Source: JBCBDX01 sp038529265
GTDB lineage: Bacteria > Pseudomonadota > Alphaproteobacteria > Rhizobiales > Rhizobiaceae
Length of the DNA stretch: 64,000 nucleotides
Direction: 5' to 3'
NCBI GenBank assembly: GCA_038529265.1
Contig: JBCBDX010000001.1
Location: forward strand, 310,001 to 374,000
Shown one piece after another: positions 44,506 through 52,814 of the stretch; within the stretch, counting starts at the first letter, position 1; the number at the start of each line of letters is the position of its first letter. Under the pieces are notes generated by a model. That model was given only the letters and a program-made list of their open reading frames with translations, made no database searches and was not told the origin of the DNA. Made by a program: the position numbers and the translations under genes.

Positions 44506-44733
44506 ATGGAAGCGGAAGCAGCAAAATACCTTGGCGCAGGCCTCGCATGTCTCGGCATGGCTGGTACAGCTCTTGGTCTTGGCAACATTTTCGGCAGCTA
44601 CCTGTCTGGCGCACTGCGCAACCCGTCAGCCGCAGACGGCCAGTTCGGTCGCCTTATCTTCGGCTTTGCCGTGACCGAAGCGCTGGGCATTTTCTCGCTC
44701 CTGATCGCGCTTCTTCTTCTGTTCGCCGTTTAA
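44506..44733 (+). CDS. atpE: ATP synthase F0 subunit c
   Basis: Proton-carrying c-ring subunit, 75 residues in two helices. The polar loop ALRNPSA and the proton-binding Glu in FAVTEALGIF are intact; the glycine-rich first helix is typical for H+-type rings. AAAGGAG precedes the ATG. A hairpin follows the gene. Confidence 0.98.
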   Translation: MEAEAAKYLGAGLACLGMAGTALGLGNIFGSYLSGALRNPSAADGQFGRLIFGFAVTEALGIFSLLIALLLLFAV

Positions 44734-44753
44734 TTATCGCGCGAAATAATGTG

Positions 44754-44781
44754 CGAGGCGCGCATTTGCGCCTCGTTTCAA
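44754..44781 (+). terminator. Hairpin between atpE and atpF' (partial terminator or stabiliser)
   Basis: Eight-base stem CGAGGCGC/GCGCCTCG (44754-44761, 44768-44775) with loop GCATTT, followed by TTTC only. It could lower transcription of b' and b relative to the many-copy subunit c, or protect the 3' end of an atpE transcript. Confidence 0.5.
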
Positions 44782-44818
44782 ACCGACCAAGAAAAAACGG
44801 CCATCGATTGGATCGACG

Positions 44819-45361
44819 ATGTTGATATCCAAAGCATTTGCCGCTGGTGAAGATGCAGCAAGCGCTGCAGCTGACAGTGGTGTTTTCCCACCCTTTGATA
44901 CCTCGACGTTTGCGTCGCAGCTATTTTGGTTGGCGATTACATTTGGCTTTTTCTATTGGTTCATTTCCAAGGTCATTTCACCGCGCATCGGCGAAATCCT
45001 TGAAACACGTCAGGATAGGATCGCGCAGGATCTAGCCAAAGCGCAGGACTTGTCTGACGAAACAAACGCTGCCATCGCTGCTTATGAACAAGACTTGGCC
45101 ACCGCCAAAGCGAATGCCAGCGAGATTGGTCAGAAAGCGCGTGACAAGGCTAAAGCCGAAGCGGAAGTTGAGCGCGCGAAAGTAGATGAAGATCTATCTG
45201 CAAAACTGACTGAGGCTGAGACGCGCATTGCCGATATTCGCAGTAAAGCGATGGGTGAGGTTGGCTCGATAGCTCAGGATACAGCTGCTCAGCTAGTTGA
45301 AAAGCTGGTCGGGCTTAGCGTTACGAACGCTGATCTGACAAAAGCAGTTTCCGGCAAGTGA
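44819..45361 (+). CDS. ATP synthase F0 subunit b' (AtpF')
   Basis: Peripheral stalk subunit: short N-terminus, one membrane helix (about residues 38-58) and a long charged helix (rich in Ala, Glu, Lys) ending near 180. Paralogue of atpF directly downstream. Two different b subunits are usual in alphaproteobacteria and photosynthetic bacteria. The weakly conserved N-terminal AGEDAASAAAD is not a signal for export. Confidence 0.93.
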   Translation: MLISKAFAAGEDAASAAADSGVFPPFDTSTFASQLFWLAITFGFFYWFISKVISPRIGEILETRQDRIAQDLAKAQDLSDETNAAIAAYEQDLATAKANASEIGQKARDKAKAEAEVERAKVDEDLSAKLTEAETRIADIRSKAMGEVGSIAQDTAAQLVEKLVGLSVTNADLTKAVSGK

Positions 45362-45377
45362 GAAGACGGTAAAAGAG

Positions 45378-45860
45378 ATGTTTGACGCAACAACGTGGAC
45401 TTTTATCGGTCTTGTTATCTTTCTGGCCTTGCTCGTTTACTTAAAGGTTCCGGGCTTTGTCACCAAAGCGCTCGACGCACGCGCTGACAAAATCCGCAAC
45501 GAATTGGAAGAGGCGCGTCGCCTGCGCGAAGAGGCGCAGCAGATGCTGGCCGAGTACCAGCGCAAGCGTCAGGATGCCGAAAAAGAGGCCGAAGAGATTG
45601 TGACAGCTGCCAAGAAGGAAGCTGAGCAAATCGCTGTTGAGGCCAAAGAAAAAACTGAAGAGTATGTGGCGCGGCGTACCGCGATGGCGGAGCAAAAGAT
45701 TGCTCAAGCAGAAGCTGATGCCGTCAATGATGTGCGCAATGCATCGGTTGATCTGGCTATTGAAGCGGCTGGAAAACTATTGGGCGACAAGATGTCGGCC
45801 AAAAATTCCGGTGATTTGTTCAAGGACGCGTTGGCTCAGGTGAAAACTAACCTGAACTAA
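45378..45860 (+). CDS. atpF: ATP synthase F0 subunit b
   Basis: 160 residues: membrane helix at 5-22 and a long charged helix with EEARRLREEAQQMLAEYQ. Pairs with b' in the stalk. Last gene of the operon; F1 genes (atpHAGDC) are elsewhere, as in most Hyphomicrobiales. The convergent rnhB ends 18 bases later. Confidence 0.94.
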   Translation: MFDATTWTFIGLVIFLALLVYLKVPGFVTKALDARADKIRNELEEARRLREEAQQMLAEYQRKRQDAEKEAEEIVTAAKKEAEQIAVEAKEKTEEYVARRTAMAEQKIAQAEADAVNDVRNASVDLAIEAAGKLLGDKMSAKNSGDLFKDALAQVKTNLN

Positions 45861-45877
45861 GTCGCCTAGATTGAATG

Positions 45878-46501
45878 TCAAAACAGTTCCGATTGTCGAA
45901 ACGGTGCAAAGCTCATGCGGTGCACCCGCCTTACGCCGCCATGTTCTTTAATGGCTGCTTGATGTTGTTTAGCTGAGCCATATCCCTTGTGGGAAGCAAA
46001 ACCATACTGTGCATGCTGACGATCCAGCACGATCAGCATCCGGTCCCGGGTAACCTTGGCGATGATGGATGCTGCCGCGATGGACATGCTCCGGCCATCA
46101 CCACCAATGATAGCTTGCTTTCGAAGGTTGGCGGAAAGGCCAACCGGAATATCCCGTCCATCAAACAACGCGGCGCTTGGCGTAATCGCCAACCCTGCCA
46201 ATGAGGTTCGCATTGCTCCGAGACTGGCTTGGCGAATATTGACCTCGTCAATTGTCATCGCACTTTGGCTGGCTACGCTGATGGCCAAAGCACACTCATG
46301 AATTTTCTCAAAAAGTACTTCACGGCGCTTTTCTGTCAGGGTCTTTGAATCATCCAATCCAGGAATTTCAGTGTTGACGGGCAGGATAACCGCCGCCGCT
46401 ACAACTGGCCCAGCTAGCGGACCCCGCCCAGCTTCGTCGCAGCCAGCGACGTAACCGTTGGCGCCATCTAGAATGGCGATTTCGTGATAGTAGTCAGGCA
46501 C
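45878..46501 (-). CDS. rnhB: Ribonuclease HII
   Basis: Cleaves RNA in RNA-DNA hybrids and excises misincorporated ribonucleotides. Metal ligands: Asp-Glu of AGCDEAGRGPLAGP, Asp of DDSKTL and Asp in SIAAASIIAKVTRD. I chose GTG 46501 (207 residues, normal for the family); the frame stays open upstream, but that part has no homology to RNase HII and includes a hairpin. The start sits directly after a T-run on this strand. Confidence 0.9.
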   Translation of the reverse strand: MPDYYHEIAILDGANGYVAGCDEAGRGPLAGPVVAAAVILPVNTEIPGLDDSKTLTEKRREVLFEKIHECALAISVASQSAMTIDEVNIRQASLGAMRTSLAGLAITPSAALFDGRDIPVGLSANLRKQAIIGGDGRSMSIAAASIIAKVTRDRMLIVLDRQHAQYGFASHKGYGSAKQHQAAIKEHGGVRRVHRMSFAPFRQSELF

Positions 46502-46559
46502 AAAAAAATCAGCCGGTGCACATGAAACGAATGGGGGACATGTTCCATGCGCACCGGCT
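46502..46559 (-). terminator. Hairpin with T-run between the radical SAM gene and rnhB
   Basis: On the minus strand AGCCGGTGC pairs with GCACCGGCT (46511-46519 with 46551-46559), and seven T follow (46502-46508). The loop is 31 bases and holds further ACATG/CATGT pairing. This is the form of an intrinsic terminator of the radical SAM transcript, yet its T-run abuts the rnhB start codon. It could also be an attenuator of rnhB. Confidence 0.5.
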
Positions 46560-46670
46560 GCAATCAAGCCCGCCAAGGGAAGGCAGCACGTCAGGACAGG
46601 TGACGTATTCGGCAGGCGCTGCAAATTCCCTCTTCTTAAGGGATGGGCGGGCTTGAACTCAAAGAACGCG

Positions 46671-47834
46671 TTACAAAAGCGCCAGTTGCTCTCCATGCGT
46701 CTGAGCGCCGGAAAACAGATCGGTGCGCAGTTGGCGAACGCGAGCAGTTAAACCAAGACGCTTGGTCGCCAATTGCATGCGCCGGGAAATCTGCCAGGCA
46801 TACGGCCCGGTTCCCTTCATGCGTGCGGACCAATTGGCATCATAATCCTTGCCGCCGCGCATAGAGCGCACAAGCGAAAGAACGTGCCGGTAACGCTCCG
46901 GATAATGACGCAGAAGCCACTCTTTAAAGATTGGGGCCACCTCCAGGGGAAGGCGCAAGATCACATGGCTGGCATACAATGCGCCTTGCGCAGCGGCAGC
47001 ATCCAAAATCTTCTCGATTTCATGATCATTAAGGCCCGGAATAATTGGTGCAACCAAAACACCGGTTGGAATACCGGCTTCAGATAGCGCCCGGATCGTT
47101 TCCAGCCGCTTGGTTGGCGTGGAAGCACGCGGTTCCATTGTTCTGGCAAGATGCCTGTCCATCGTCGTCACTGACATCATGACGCTGGCCAAACCATTGG
47201 CTGCCATGCGCTCCAAAATATCAATGTCACGTTGGATCATGGCCCCTTTGGTGGTGATCATCACAGGATGATTGTAGCGCTCCAGCACCTCGAGCACCGA
47301 CCGCATCACCATCCAATCTTTCTCAATTGGTTGATAAGGGTCAGTATTGGTGCCAATCGCGATCGGCTTTGGCTCATAACCTGGCCTTGTGATTTCTTTT
47401 TCCAGAACACGTGCTAAATCAGGCTTTGCAAACAGCTGTGCTTCGAAATCCAGCCCGGCAGAAAGCCCTTGGTAGGTATGAGAGGGTCGGGCGAAACAAT
47501 AAACACAGCCATGCTCACAACCTCGATAAGGATTGACTGAGCGATCAAACGGGACATCGGGTGACTGGTTGCGTGTTATTGCTGAGCGCGCATGCTCAAC
47601 CTGAACATCTGTCTTGAACGGCGGCAGTTCCTCAAGCGATTGCCAGCCATCATCCAATGGCGCGCGCGTAAACGGCTCAAACCGCCCGGTCGGGTTTATT
47701 TGGCTGGCCCGTCCGCGCACTTGTCGGTCAGTTAAGCGCATGCCCGCTTTATCGATCACATGATTGGCTCGTCGCACGCTGGTTTCGGCATCACTTCCGA
47801 AAGCCTGAATATCTGCCTGATTGATCGCTTCCAT
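46671..47834 (-). CDS. PA0069-family radical SAM protein
   Basis: A 387-residue radical SAM enzyme with CEHGCVYC (CxxxCxxC) binding the 4Fe-4S cluster. The start ATG 47834 has AGGA upstream; the longer frame to 48038 overlaps the divergent glycosyltransferase. Related proteins in the PA0069/SplB-like family have no confirmed reaction; ITTKGAMIQRDIDILERM and IPGLNDHEIEKILDAAA are well conserved parts of the barrel. Confidence 0.9.
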   Translation of the reverse strand: MEAINQADIQAFGSDAETSVRRANHVIDKAGMRLTDRQVRGRASQINPTGRFEPFTRAPLDDGWQSLEELPPFKTDVQVEHARSAITRNQSPDVPFDRSVNPYRGCEHGCVYCFARPSHTYQGLSAGLDFEAQLFAKPDLARVLEKEITRPGYEPKPIAIGTNTDPYQPIEKDWMVMRSVLEVLERYNHPVMITTKGAMIQRDIDILERMAANGLASVMMSVTTMDRHLARTMEPRASTPTKRLETIRALSEAGIPTGVLVAPIIPGLNDHEIEKILDAAAAQGALYASHVILRLPLEVAPIFKEWLLRHYPERYRHVLSLVRSMRGGKDYDANWSARMKGTGPYAWQISRRMQLATKRLGLTARVRQLRTDLFSGAQTHGEQLALL

Positions 47835-47949
47835 GATTGGGTCCTGTGGAATCACCGTCGATGACTTTATTCCTATCTTTGAAAACGGAACAATACAAGA
47901 ACAAAAATGTTCTGGTTTCATGCTGCACAGCAAAATAAGATGGACGTTG

Positions 47950-48483
47950 ATGCTGACAGTGATCGTGCCCACCGAGAATGACGAGGAAGCGTTGGCGCAT
48001 ATGTTGCCACCGCTCGTGACCCATGCCGTTAGCGGCATCGTCTCGCAATTGATTGTTTATGATCGCGGTTCAACGGACCGTACGGCGAAAGTTGCCGATG
48101 TTGCCGGCGCTGACTTCTTCCCAGCAAAAGCAAAAATCACTGACGTTCTCGCTAAAGTCCGGGCGCCTTGGGTCTTGGTTCTGCCGCCAGGGGCCATTCT
48201 GGAAGGGGACTGGGAAAGCATCGTCACAGAACACGTCAATTCAGCGCGCGGCGCGCGGACATTGGCCTGTTTCCGCGTGCTGCCAGACAGAAGCCGCACC
48301 TTGTGGAAGCGCCTGCTTTTCCCGCGCTCCCGTCCTGCAGGACCGCTCTCGAGTGGCCTTATTATTAGCACTGTCAACGCCCGCCAGAGCTTGAAAGGTC
48401 GTGCGTCCGCGCAGTTGGAAGACGTGGCCAACGGCCGCTCAATCATGAAACTACGAGCGAATTTACGGCTCAGATGGGCGTAG
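47950..48483 (+). CDS. Family 2 glycosyltransferase-like protein
   Basis: A 177-residue protein starting with TVIVPTENDEE and DRGSTDRTAKVAD, the nucleotide-sugar binding start of GT-A folds. It is shorter than most family 2 enzymes and lacks an obvious DxD followed by the C-terminal catalytic block, so it may act on a small acceptor or be degenerate. Start ATG 47950 (TTG 47947 is next to it). Divergent from the radical SAM gene. Confidence 0.75.
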   Translation: MLTVIVPTENDEEALAHMLPPLVTHAVSGIVSQLIVYDRGSTDRTAKVADVAGADFFPAKAKITDVLAKVRAPWVLVLPPGAILEGDWESIVTEHVNSARGARTLACFRVLPDRSRTLWKRLLFPRSRPAGPLSSGLIISTVNARQSLKGRASAQLEDVANGRSIMKLRANLRLRWA

Positions 48484-48621
48484 TGCATTCGTTGCGTGGT
48501 GTTTGAAACGCCAAAAATAGCGGCAACCTGCCCACAAATGCGTCGATCCAACAGCGAATCTGGCGATTTTACGGCTAGATCGGTACTTTTCCGTTGGCAC
48601 AGTGTTTGCATGATCATTCTC
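48484..48621. other. Upstream region of the guanidine operon
   Basis: No reading frame of note between the glycosyltransferase stop and the riboswitch. The promoter of the guanidine operon should lie here, but I do not find a convincing -35/-10 pair by eye. Confidence 0.5.
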
Positions 48622-48743
48622 GTGCAGCGGACATCTAGGGTTCCGATCTTTCACTTGAAATGAAAGATGCTGGTCCGAGAGTTGTCATCTGGCTGATATT
48701 GGCTGGAAACACGGCGGGACAAAATCCCGGGAGATATCTGCAC
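48622..48743 (+). promoter_or_regulatory. Guanidine-I (ykkC) riboswitch aptamer
   Basis: The conserved core of the ykkC class is present in order: TCTAGGGTTCCG (48634-48645), CTGGTCCGAGAG (48670-48681), ACACGGCGGGA (48709-48719) and CCCGGGAGA (48726-48734). Helix P1 is GTGCAG/CTGCAC (48622-48627 with 48738-48743). The first internal hairpin is ATCTTTCA/TGAAAGAT (48646-48653, 48661-48668). This class binds guanidinium and switches on guanidine export, carboxylation or transport genes. It lies 102 bases before the importer operon. The order and wording of the segments are close to the family consensus I know; a covariance search would make it formal. Confidence 0.93.
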
Positions 48744-48788
48744 AGGTTTGCGCACGCGAACCTCCTCCCGGATCGCGTGCTCAAACCT
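48744..48788 (+). promoter_or_regulatory. Expression platform hairpin of the guanidine riboswitch
   Basis: AGGTTTG-C-GCACGCGA (48744-48759) pairs with TCGCGTGC-T-CAAACCT (48773-48788), 15 base pairs and one mismatch. The loop contains CTCCCGG (48765-48771), a perfect complement of CCGGGAG (48727-48733) at the 3' edge of the aptamer. Ligand binding, which holds that edge in the aptamer, could free or block this hairpin. It is followed by CTCTTTC, a weak U-tract. A second hairpin (TGGCCAA/TTGGCCA, 48800-48819) lies before the ribosome site AGAGAGG at 48832. Confidence 0.6.
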
Positions 48789-48845
48789 CTTTCAACAGGT
48801 GGCCAAAAGAGCTTGGCCAAGCCGAATGAGCAGAGAGGCGAGACC

Positions 48846-49910
48846 ATGATGATCAACAAACTCAAAGCAGCAGCATTGGCGTCGGCCACGATGTTGGCCA
48901 TGGCGGTCAACACACCAGCCTATGCGCAGGAAAAAACCAGCTTCAGCGTTTGCTGGTCAATCTATGTCGGCTGGATGCCATGGGGCTACTTAGAAGATTC
49001 CGGCATAATGGACAAATGGGCCGAGAAATACGGCATCGATGTCGAGATCGTGCAGATCAACGATTATGTCGAATCCATCAACCAGTACACTGCCGGCCAA
49101 TATGATGGCTGCTCCATGACCAATATGGACGCACTGTCTATTCCCGCAGGTGGCGGTGTTGATACAACAGCACTGATCGTCGGTGACTTCTCCAACGGAA
49201 ACGATGGCATTGTTCTGAAAGAGGGCGACAGCGTTGAGGCGCTTGCCGGACAGAATGTCAACCTCGTTGAGCTTTCCGTGTCGCACTATCTGCTGGCCCG
49301 CGCGCTCGATGGTGTCGGCCTGTCGGAGCGCGATCTGACCGTCGTAAACACTTCCGATGCCGACATGATCGCCGCGTACGCGACATCTGATGTAACATCC
49401 GTGGTGACTTGGAACCCGCTGCTTTCAGAGATCGAAGCCACACCGGGTTCCACCGAGGTCTTCGATTCGTCCAACATCCCAGGTGAGATCATCGATATCA
49501 TGATGGTCAACACCGAGACATTGGCGGCCAATCCGGACTTCGGCAAAGCCCTGACTGGTGCTTGGTATGAAGTCATGGGTCTGATGGCCGCGGGCGATGA
49601 GGACGCACTCACAGCGATGGCCGTTGCGTCCGGTACTGATCTGGATGGCTACAACGCGCAGCTCGCGACCACGAAAATGTTCTACGAGCCAGCAGAAGCT
49701 GTCGAATTCACCAAATCATCCGAACTGCCGCAAACCATGCAGTTCGTTGCTGAGTTTCTGTTTGACAAAGGCATATTGGGTGAGGGCGCCCCATCGCCTG
49801 AATTTGTTGGTGTCGAGTTCCCCGACGGCTCTGTCTACGGCGATGAGGGCAATGTGAAACTTCGCTTTGACACCAGCTACATGCAAATGGCGGCTGACGG
49901 CGCGCTGTAA
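48846..49910 (+). CDS. ABC transporter substrate-binding protein, probable guanidine importer
   Basis: A 354-residue periplasmic binding protein with a signal peptide (cleavage near AYAQE). Start ATG 48846 has AGAGAGG seven bases upstream. It belongs to the NMT1/SsuA-like class; the start VCWSIYVGWMPWGY with aromatic residues and acidic groups could cradle a small cation. Known relatives are those annotated as periplasmic proteins of the urea carboxylase (now guanidine carboxylase) region. First gene of the riboswitch-controlled operon; guanidine as ligand is inferred from that context. Confidence 0.88.
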   Translation: MMINKLKAAALASATMLAMAVNTPAYAQEKTSFSVCWSIYVGWMPWGYLEDSGIMDKWAEKYGIDVEIVQINDYVESINQYTAGQYDGCSMTNMDALSIPAGGGVDTTALIVGDFSNGNDGIVLKEGDSVEALAGQNVNLVELSVSHYLLARALDGVGLSERDLTVVNTSDADMIAAYATSDVTSVVTWNPLLSEIEATPGSTEVFDSSNIPGEIIDIMMVNTETLAANPDFGKALTGAWYEVMGLMAAGDEDALTAMAVASGTDLDGYNAQLATTKMFYEPAEAVEFTKSSELPQTMQFVAEFLFDKGILGEGAPSPEFVGVEFPDGSVYGDEGNVKLRFDTSYMQMAADGAL

Positions 49911-49928
49911 GCCGTTCGAAAGCACACC

Positions 49929-50750
49929 ATGCGCCTGATCAACCTGTCGCCGGGCCGGGTCCTCGGCCTTGGCCTGGCCGCCGCTCCTTTTGTGGTTACA
50001 GTCATCGCCTATGCGGTGGCCAGCCACTATCGGCGGCTTGAAAATCCGGCTGACAAATTGCTTCCATCCATCGAACAGATGGGGGCAACATTTTGGCGCA
50101 TGGCCTTCGTTCCTGATCGACGTACCGGTGATCTCATTTTATGGGTCGATACGCTCGACAGCTTATGGCGCTTGGGTTTTGGCATGGCCGTGGCCACGGC
50201 CTTTGCATTGATGACCGGCATCTTGATCGGTTTCATCCCGCATGTTCGCGCCGCGCTCGCCCCCTATATTTCTGCCATATCGTTAATCCCGCCGATTACG
50301 ATATTGCCCATTCTCTTCATCATGGTTGGCCTAGGTGAAGCGTCTAAAGTCATGCTGGTCGCGCTCGGAACCGCACCGGTCATGACTCGCGCGACGGCGC
50401 AAGCGGTGATGGAAATTCCCGGTGAACTCGTCATCAAGGCGCAGACGCTTGGTGCCAACACTTGGCAGATGATGACGCGTTTGGTTTTGCCACAAGTGTT
50501 GCCAAAGCTAATCACAGCGCTTCGGCTTGGCCTCGTGCCCGGCTGGATATTCCTTATCTCAGCGGAAGCGATCGCGTCCACCTCGGGCCTTGGCTACCGT
50601 ATCTTTCTGGTGCGGCGCTTCCTCGCGATGGATGTCATTCTGCCCTATGTGATTTGGATCACGCTGCTGGCTTATTTGATCGACCGGCTGCTCCTGCTCC
50701 TTTCCAAGCGCGCCTTCCGCTGGGCCCATCTGCAGGGAGGCAGCCTGTGA
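49929..50750 (+). CDS. ABC transporter permease, probable guanidine importer
   Basis: Inner-membrane permease of the SsuC/TauC type, 273 residues, five or six helices. The EAA-like loop that contacts the ATPase is in GANTWQMMTRLVLPQVLPKL, cut as ANTWQMMTRLVLPQ. Its stop overlaps the ATPase start (GTGA). Partner of the binding protein upstream. Confidence 0.9.
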   Translation: MRLINLSPGRVLGLGLAAAPFVVTVIAYAVASHYRRLENPADKLLPSIEQMGATFWRMAFVPDRRTGDLILWVDTLDSLWRLGFGMAVATAFALMTGILIGFIPHVRAALAPYISAISLIPPITILPILFIMVGLGEASKVMLVALGTAPVMTRATAQAVMEIPGELVIKAQTLGANTWQMMTRLVLPQVLPKLITALRLGLVPGWIFLISAEAIASTSGLGYRIFLVRRFLAMDVILPYVIWITLLAYLIDRLLLLLSKRAFRWAHLQGGSL

Positions 50751-51559
50751 GCCAAGCCCCTGAAACAAAAATCAGCGTACGCAACCTCACCAAATCCTAC
50801 GGCGGAACCATCGTGCTGGAGCGAGTCAATATCGATGTGCCCGCCGGCGCATTTTGCACAATTGTCGGTGCGTCCGGCTGCGGCAAGTCGACGTTCCTTC
50901 GCATGTTACTTTCACAAGAGCACCCGTCAGGCGGCGAAATTCTACTGGACGGAGAAGTTCTTCCGCGTGAACCGACGCCTGATCGGGGGATTGTTTTTCA
51001 AAAATACTCTGTCTTTCCGCATTTGACCGTCGAGGACAATTTGATCCTCGCCGACGAGTTTGCCGGAGGCGGTCTGACTAGTCGGTACTTCGGCGGCGCA
51101 CGGCAAAAAGCGCATGAGCGCGTAACGGAAACCCTTGAGAAAATCGGTCTTGCTGCAGCGCGCAAGCGCTATCCCGCGCAGCTTTCAGGCGGCATGCAGC
51201 AACGTTTGGCCATTGCGCAAGCGCTTCTAAAAAAGCCTGATGTGCTGTTGCTCGATGAGCCTTTCGGCGCGCTCGATCCGGGTATTCGACTTGATATGCA
51301 CGAACTGTTGCTCGATCTTTGGCGCGAGCGCAGCATGACCATTTTTATGGTAACCCATGATATTCATGAAGCGTTCAAGCTCGGAACGCGGCTTCTGGTT
51401 TTTGATAAGACCCGGCATGATCCGCATGCGCCCGAACGCTATGGCGCAACCATCACTTACGATCTGCCGTTGACGGACGATGCACGCAAAAACGTGCCCG
51501 AAGCCGACGCGTTGATCACACAACCCACATATCAAGACATTGGAGCCAACCATGCGTGA
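50747..51559 (+). CDS. ABC transporter ATP-binding protein, probable guanidine importer
   Basis: 270 residues. Walker A GASGCGKST near residue 44, Q-loop at IVFQKYSVFPH, signature LSGGMQQRLAIAQAL, Walker B LLLDEPFGALD and H-loop VTHD are complete. GTG 50747 is the start that overlaps the permease stop by four bases; longer upstream reading has no ribosome site. The end overlaps the hydrolase gene by eight bases. Confidence 0.93.
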   Translation: MSQAPETKISVRNLTKSYGGTIVLERVNIDVPAGAFCTIVGASGCGKSTFLRMLLSQEHPSGGEILLDGEVLPREPTPDRGIVFQKYSVFPHLTVEDNLILADEFAGGGLTSRYFGGARQKAHERVTETLEKIGLAAARKRYPAQLSGGMQQRLAIAQALLKKPDVLLLDEPFGALDPGIRLDMHELLLDLWRERSMTIFMVTHDIHEAFKLGTRLLVFDKTRHDPHAPERYGATITYDLPLTDDARKNVPEADALITQPTYQDIGANHA

Positions 51560-52814
51560 CTTATTTGCAGCCGGACCAAACCGGGCGAGCCTGAAAGCTG
51601 GAAGATTGGTCAGACCAACGACAACGCGCCAACATCACCCCGACTTTGACAAGCTCAACATGCGTGGTTGGCAGGCCGCTGAGAAGGAGGGCACGCTTCC
51701 CTCCGCCGCTTGGCAGCAAGAACGCGCTTGGGCCCTGCGTATGGGTCTGACTGGCTCCGATAGCTTGGAAGACAAAACCATTCCCACCTTTGCGCGCGGT
51801 GAGCTGCCGCACTATGCGGGTATCAACACGTTCCTCAAGGCACCCTATGTCGAAGACGCTACGTTGGTCGGCAATTATGATGCGGCAATAATTGGCATCC
51901 CGTTTGACGGCGGTACAACTTATCGCCCGGGCACGCGCTTTGGGCCGCAGGGTGTGCGCAAAATTTCCGCGCTCTACACCCCTTACAATTACGAGATGGG
52001 CATTGATCTACGCGAACAGATGACCCTTTGCGATGTGGGGGACGTCTTCACGATCCCTGCCAATATCGAAAAGACCTTTGACCAGATCACCCGCGCGGTT
52101 AGCCACGTCGCCTCATCGGGCGCGCTGCCGATCATGATCGGCGGCGATCATTCCATTGGGTTCCCGTGTGTGCGCGGTATTGCGCAATGCACATCCAAGC
52201 GCATCGGTATCGTCCACTTTGACCGTCACATCGACATCCAGGAAAAGGATCTCGACGAGCGTATGCATACCACGCCGTGGTTCCATGCGACCGATTTGGC
52301 GAACGTGCCAGCCGTAAATTTGGTGCAGGTAGGAATTGGCGGATGGCAGGTGCCGCGTGAAGGCGTGGAAGAAGCGCGCAAACGCAACACCAACATCTTC
52401 ACCATGCGTGACATTGAAGAGTTGGGTCTGGCTGAAACGGCAGCGCGGGCGCTGGAGCTGGCGTGGAAAGATGCAGACGCTGTCTACATTTCATTCGACA
52501 TTGACAGCGTGGATTGCGGCTTCGTGCCGGGCACGGGTTGGCCGGAGCCAGGCGGCTTCCTGCCGCGTGAAGCGCTGGAGCTTGTATCGCTTGTCGCCAA
52601 GGAGGGTATTTGCGGCTTGGAAGTCGTGGAGGTGTCTCCGCCATATGACACGTCAGACATCACAGCACTTTTGGCCACCCGCGTGATCGTCGATGTGCTT
52701 GGCACGCTTGTCAGCCATGGCAAACTGGGTGCGCACAAATCCATCATCGATAAGCCGGTGACCATACCACACGGCCCCGATGTAGGTTCGCAAGGTTGGG
52801 AATTGAAACCATGA
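51552..52814 (+). CDS. gdmH: Ureohydrolase-family enzyme, probable guanidine hydrolase (GdmH-like)
   Basis: 420 residues, longer than agmatinases (about 300) because of an N-terminal extension of roughly 100 residues, as in cyanobacterial GdmH (Sll1077). Metal ligands of the arginase fold: His200 (GGDHS), Asp224, His226, Asp228 (HFDRHID) and Asp316, Asp318 (SFDIDSVD). Two deviations from agmatinase: Arg225 replaces the usual Ala of DAHxD, and GFVPGTGWPEPGG replaces the AFAPGTGTP-type loop. ATG 51552 has GGAG six bases upstream. GdmH is a nickel enzyme that splits guanidine into urea and ammonium. The riboswitch and importer around it support that role over agmatine or arginine use. Agmatinase cannot be fully excluded without assay. 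Confidence 0.85.
   Translation: MRDLFAAGPNRASLKAGRLVRPTTTRQHHPDFDKLNMRGWQAAEKEGTLPSAAWQQERAWALRMGLTGSDSLEDKTIPTFARGELPHYAGINTFLKAPYVEDATLVGNYDAAIIGIPFDGGTTYRPGTRFGPQGVRKISALYTPYNYEMGIDLREQMTLCDVGDVFTIPANIEKTFDQITRAVSHVASSGALPIMIGGDHSIGFPCVRGIAQCTSKRIGIVHFDRHIDIQEKDLDERMHTTPWFHATDLANVPAVNLVQVGIGGWQVPREGVEEARKRNTNIFTMRDIEELGLAETAARALELAWKDADAVYISFDIDSVDCGFVPGTGWPEPGGFLPREALELVSLVAKEGICGLEVVEVSPPYDTSDITALLATRVIVDVLGTLVSHGKLGAHKSIIDKPVTIPHGPDVGSQGWELKP

Noticed and set aside
46502..46696. Upstream extension of rnhB to 272 residues
   Set aside because: The additional residues are unlike RNase HII and would include the hairpin and T-run; the GTG at 46501 gives a normal length.
48846..51559. Taurine, nitrate or alkanesulfonate ABC transporter
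   Set aside because: The fold class is shared, but there are no sulfonate or nitrate genes nearby and the control element is a guanidine-I riboswitch.
51552..52814. Plain agmatinase annotation
   Set aside because: Long N-terminal extension, Arg in the metal motif, the GTGWPEPGG loop and the guanidine riboswitch/importer context favour guanidine hydrolase. Not fully excluded.
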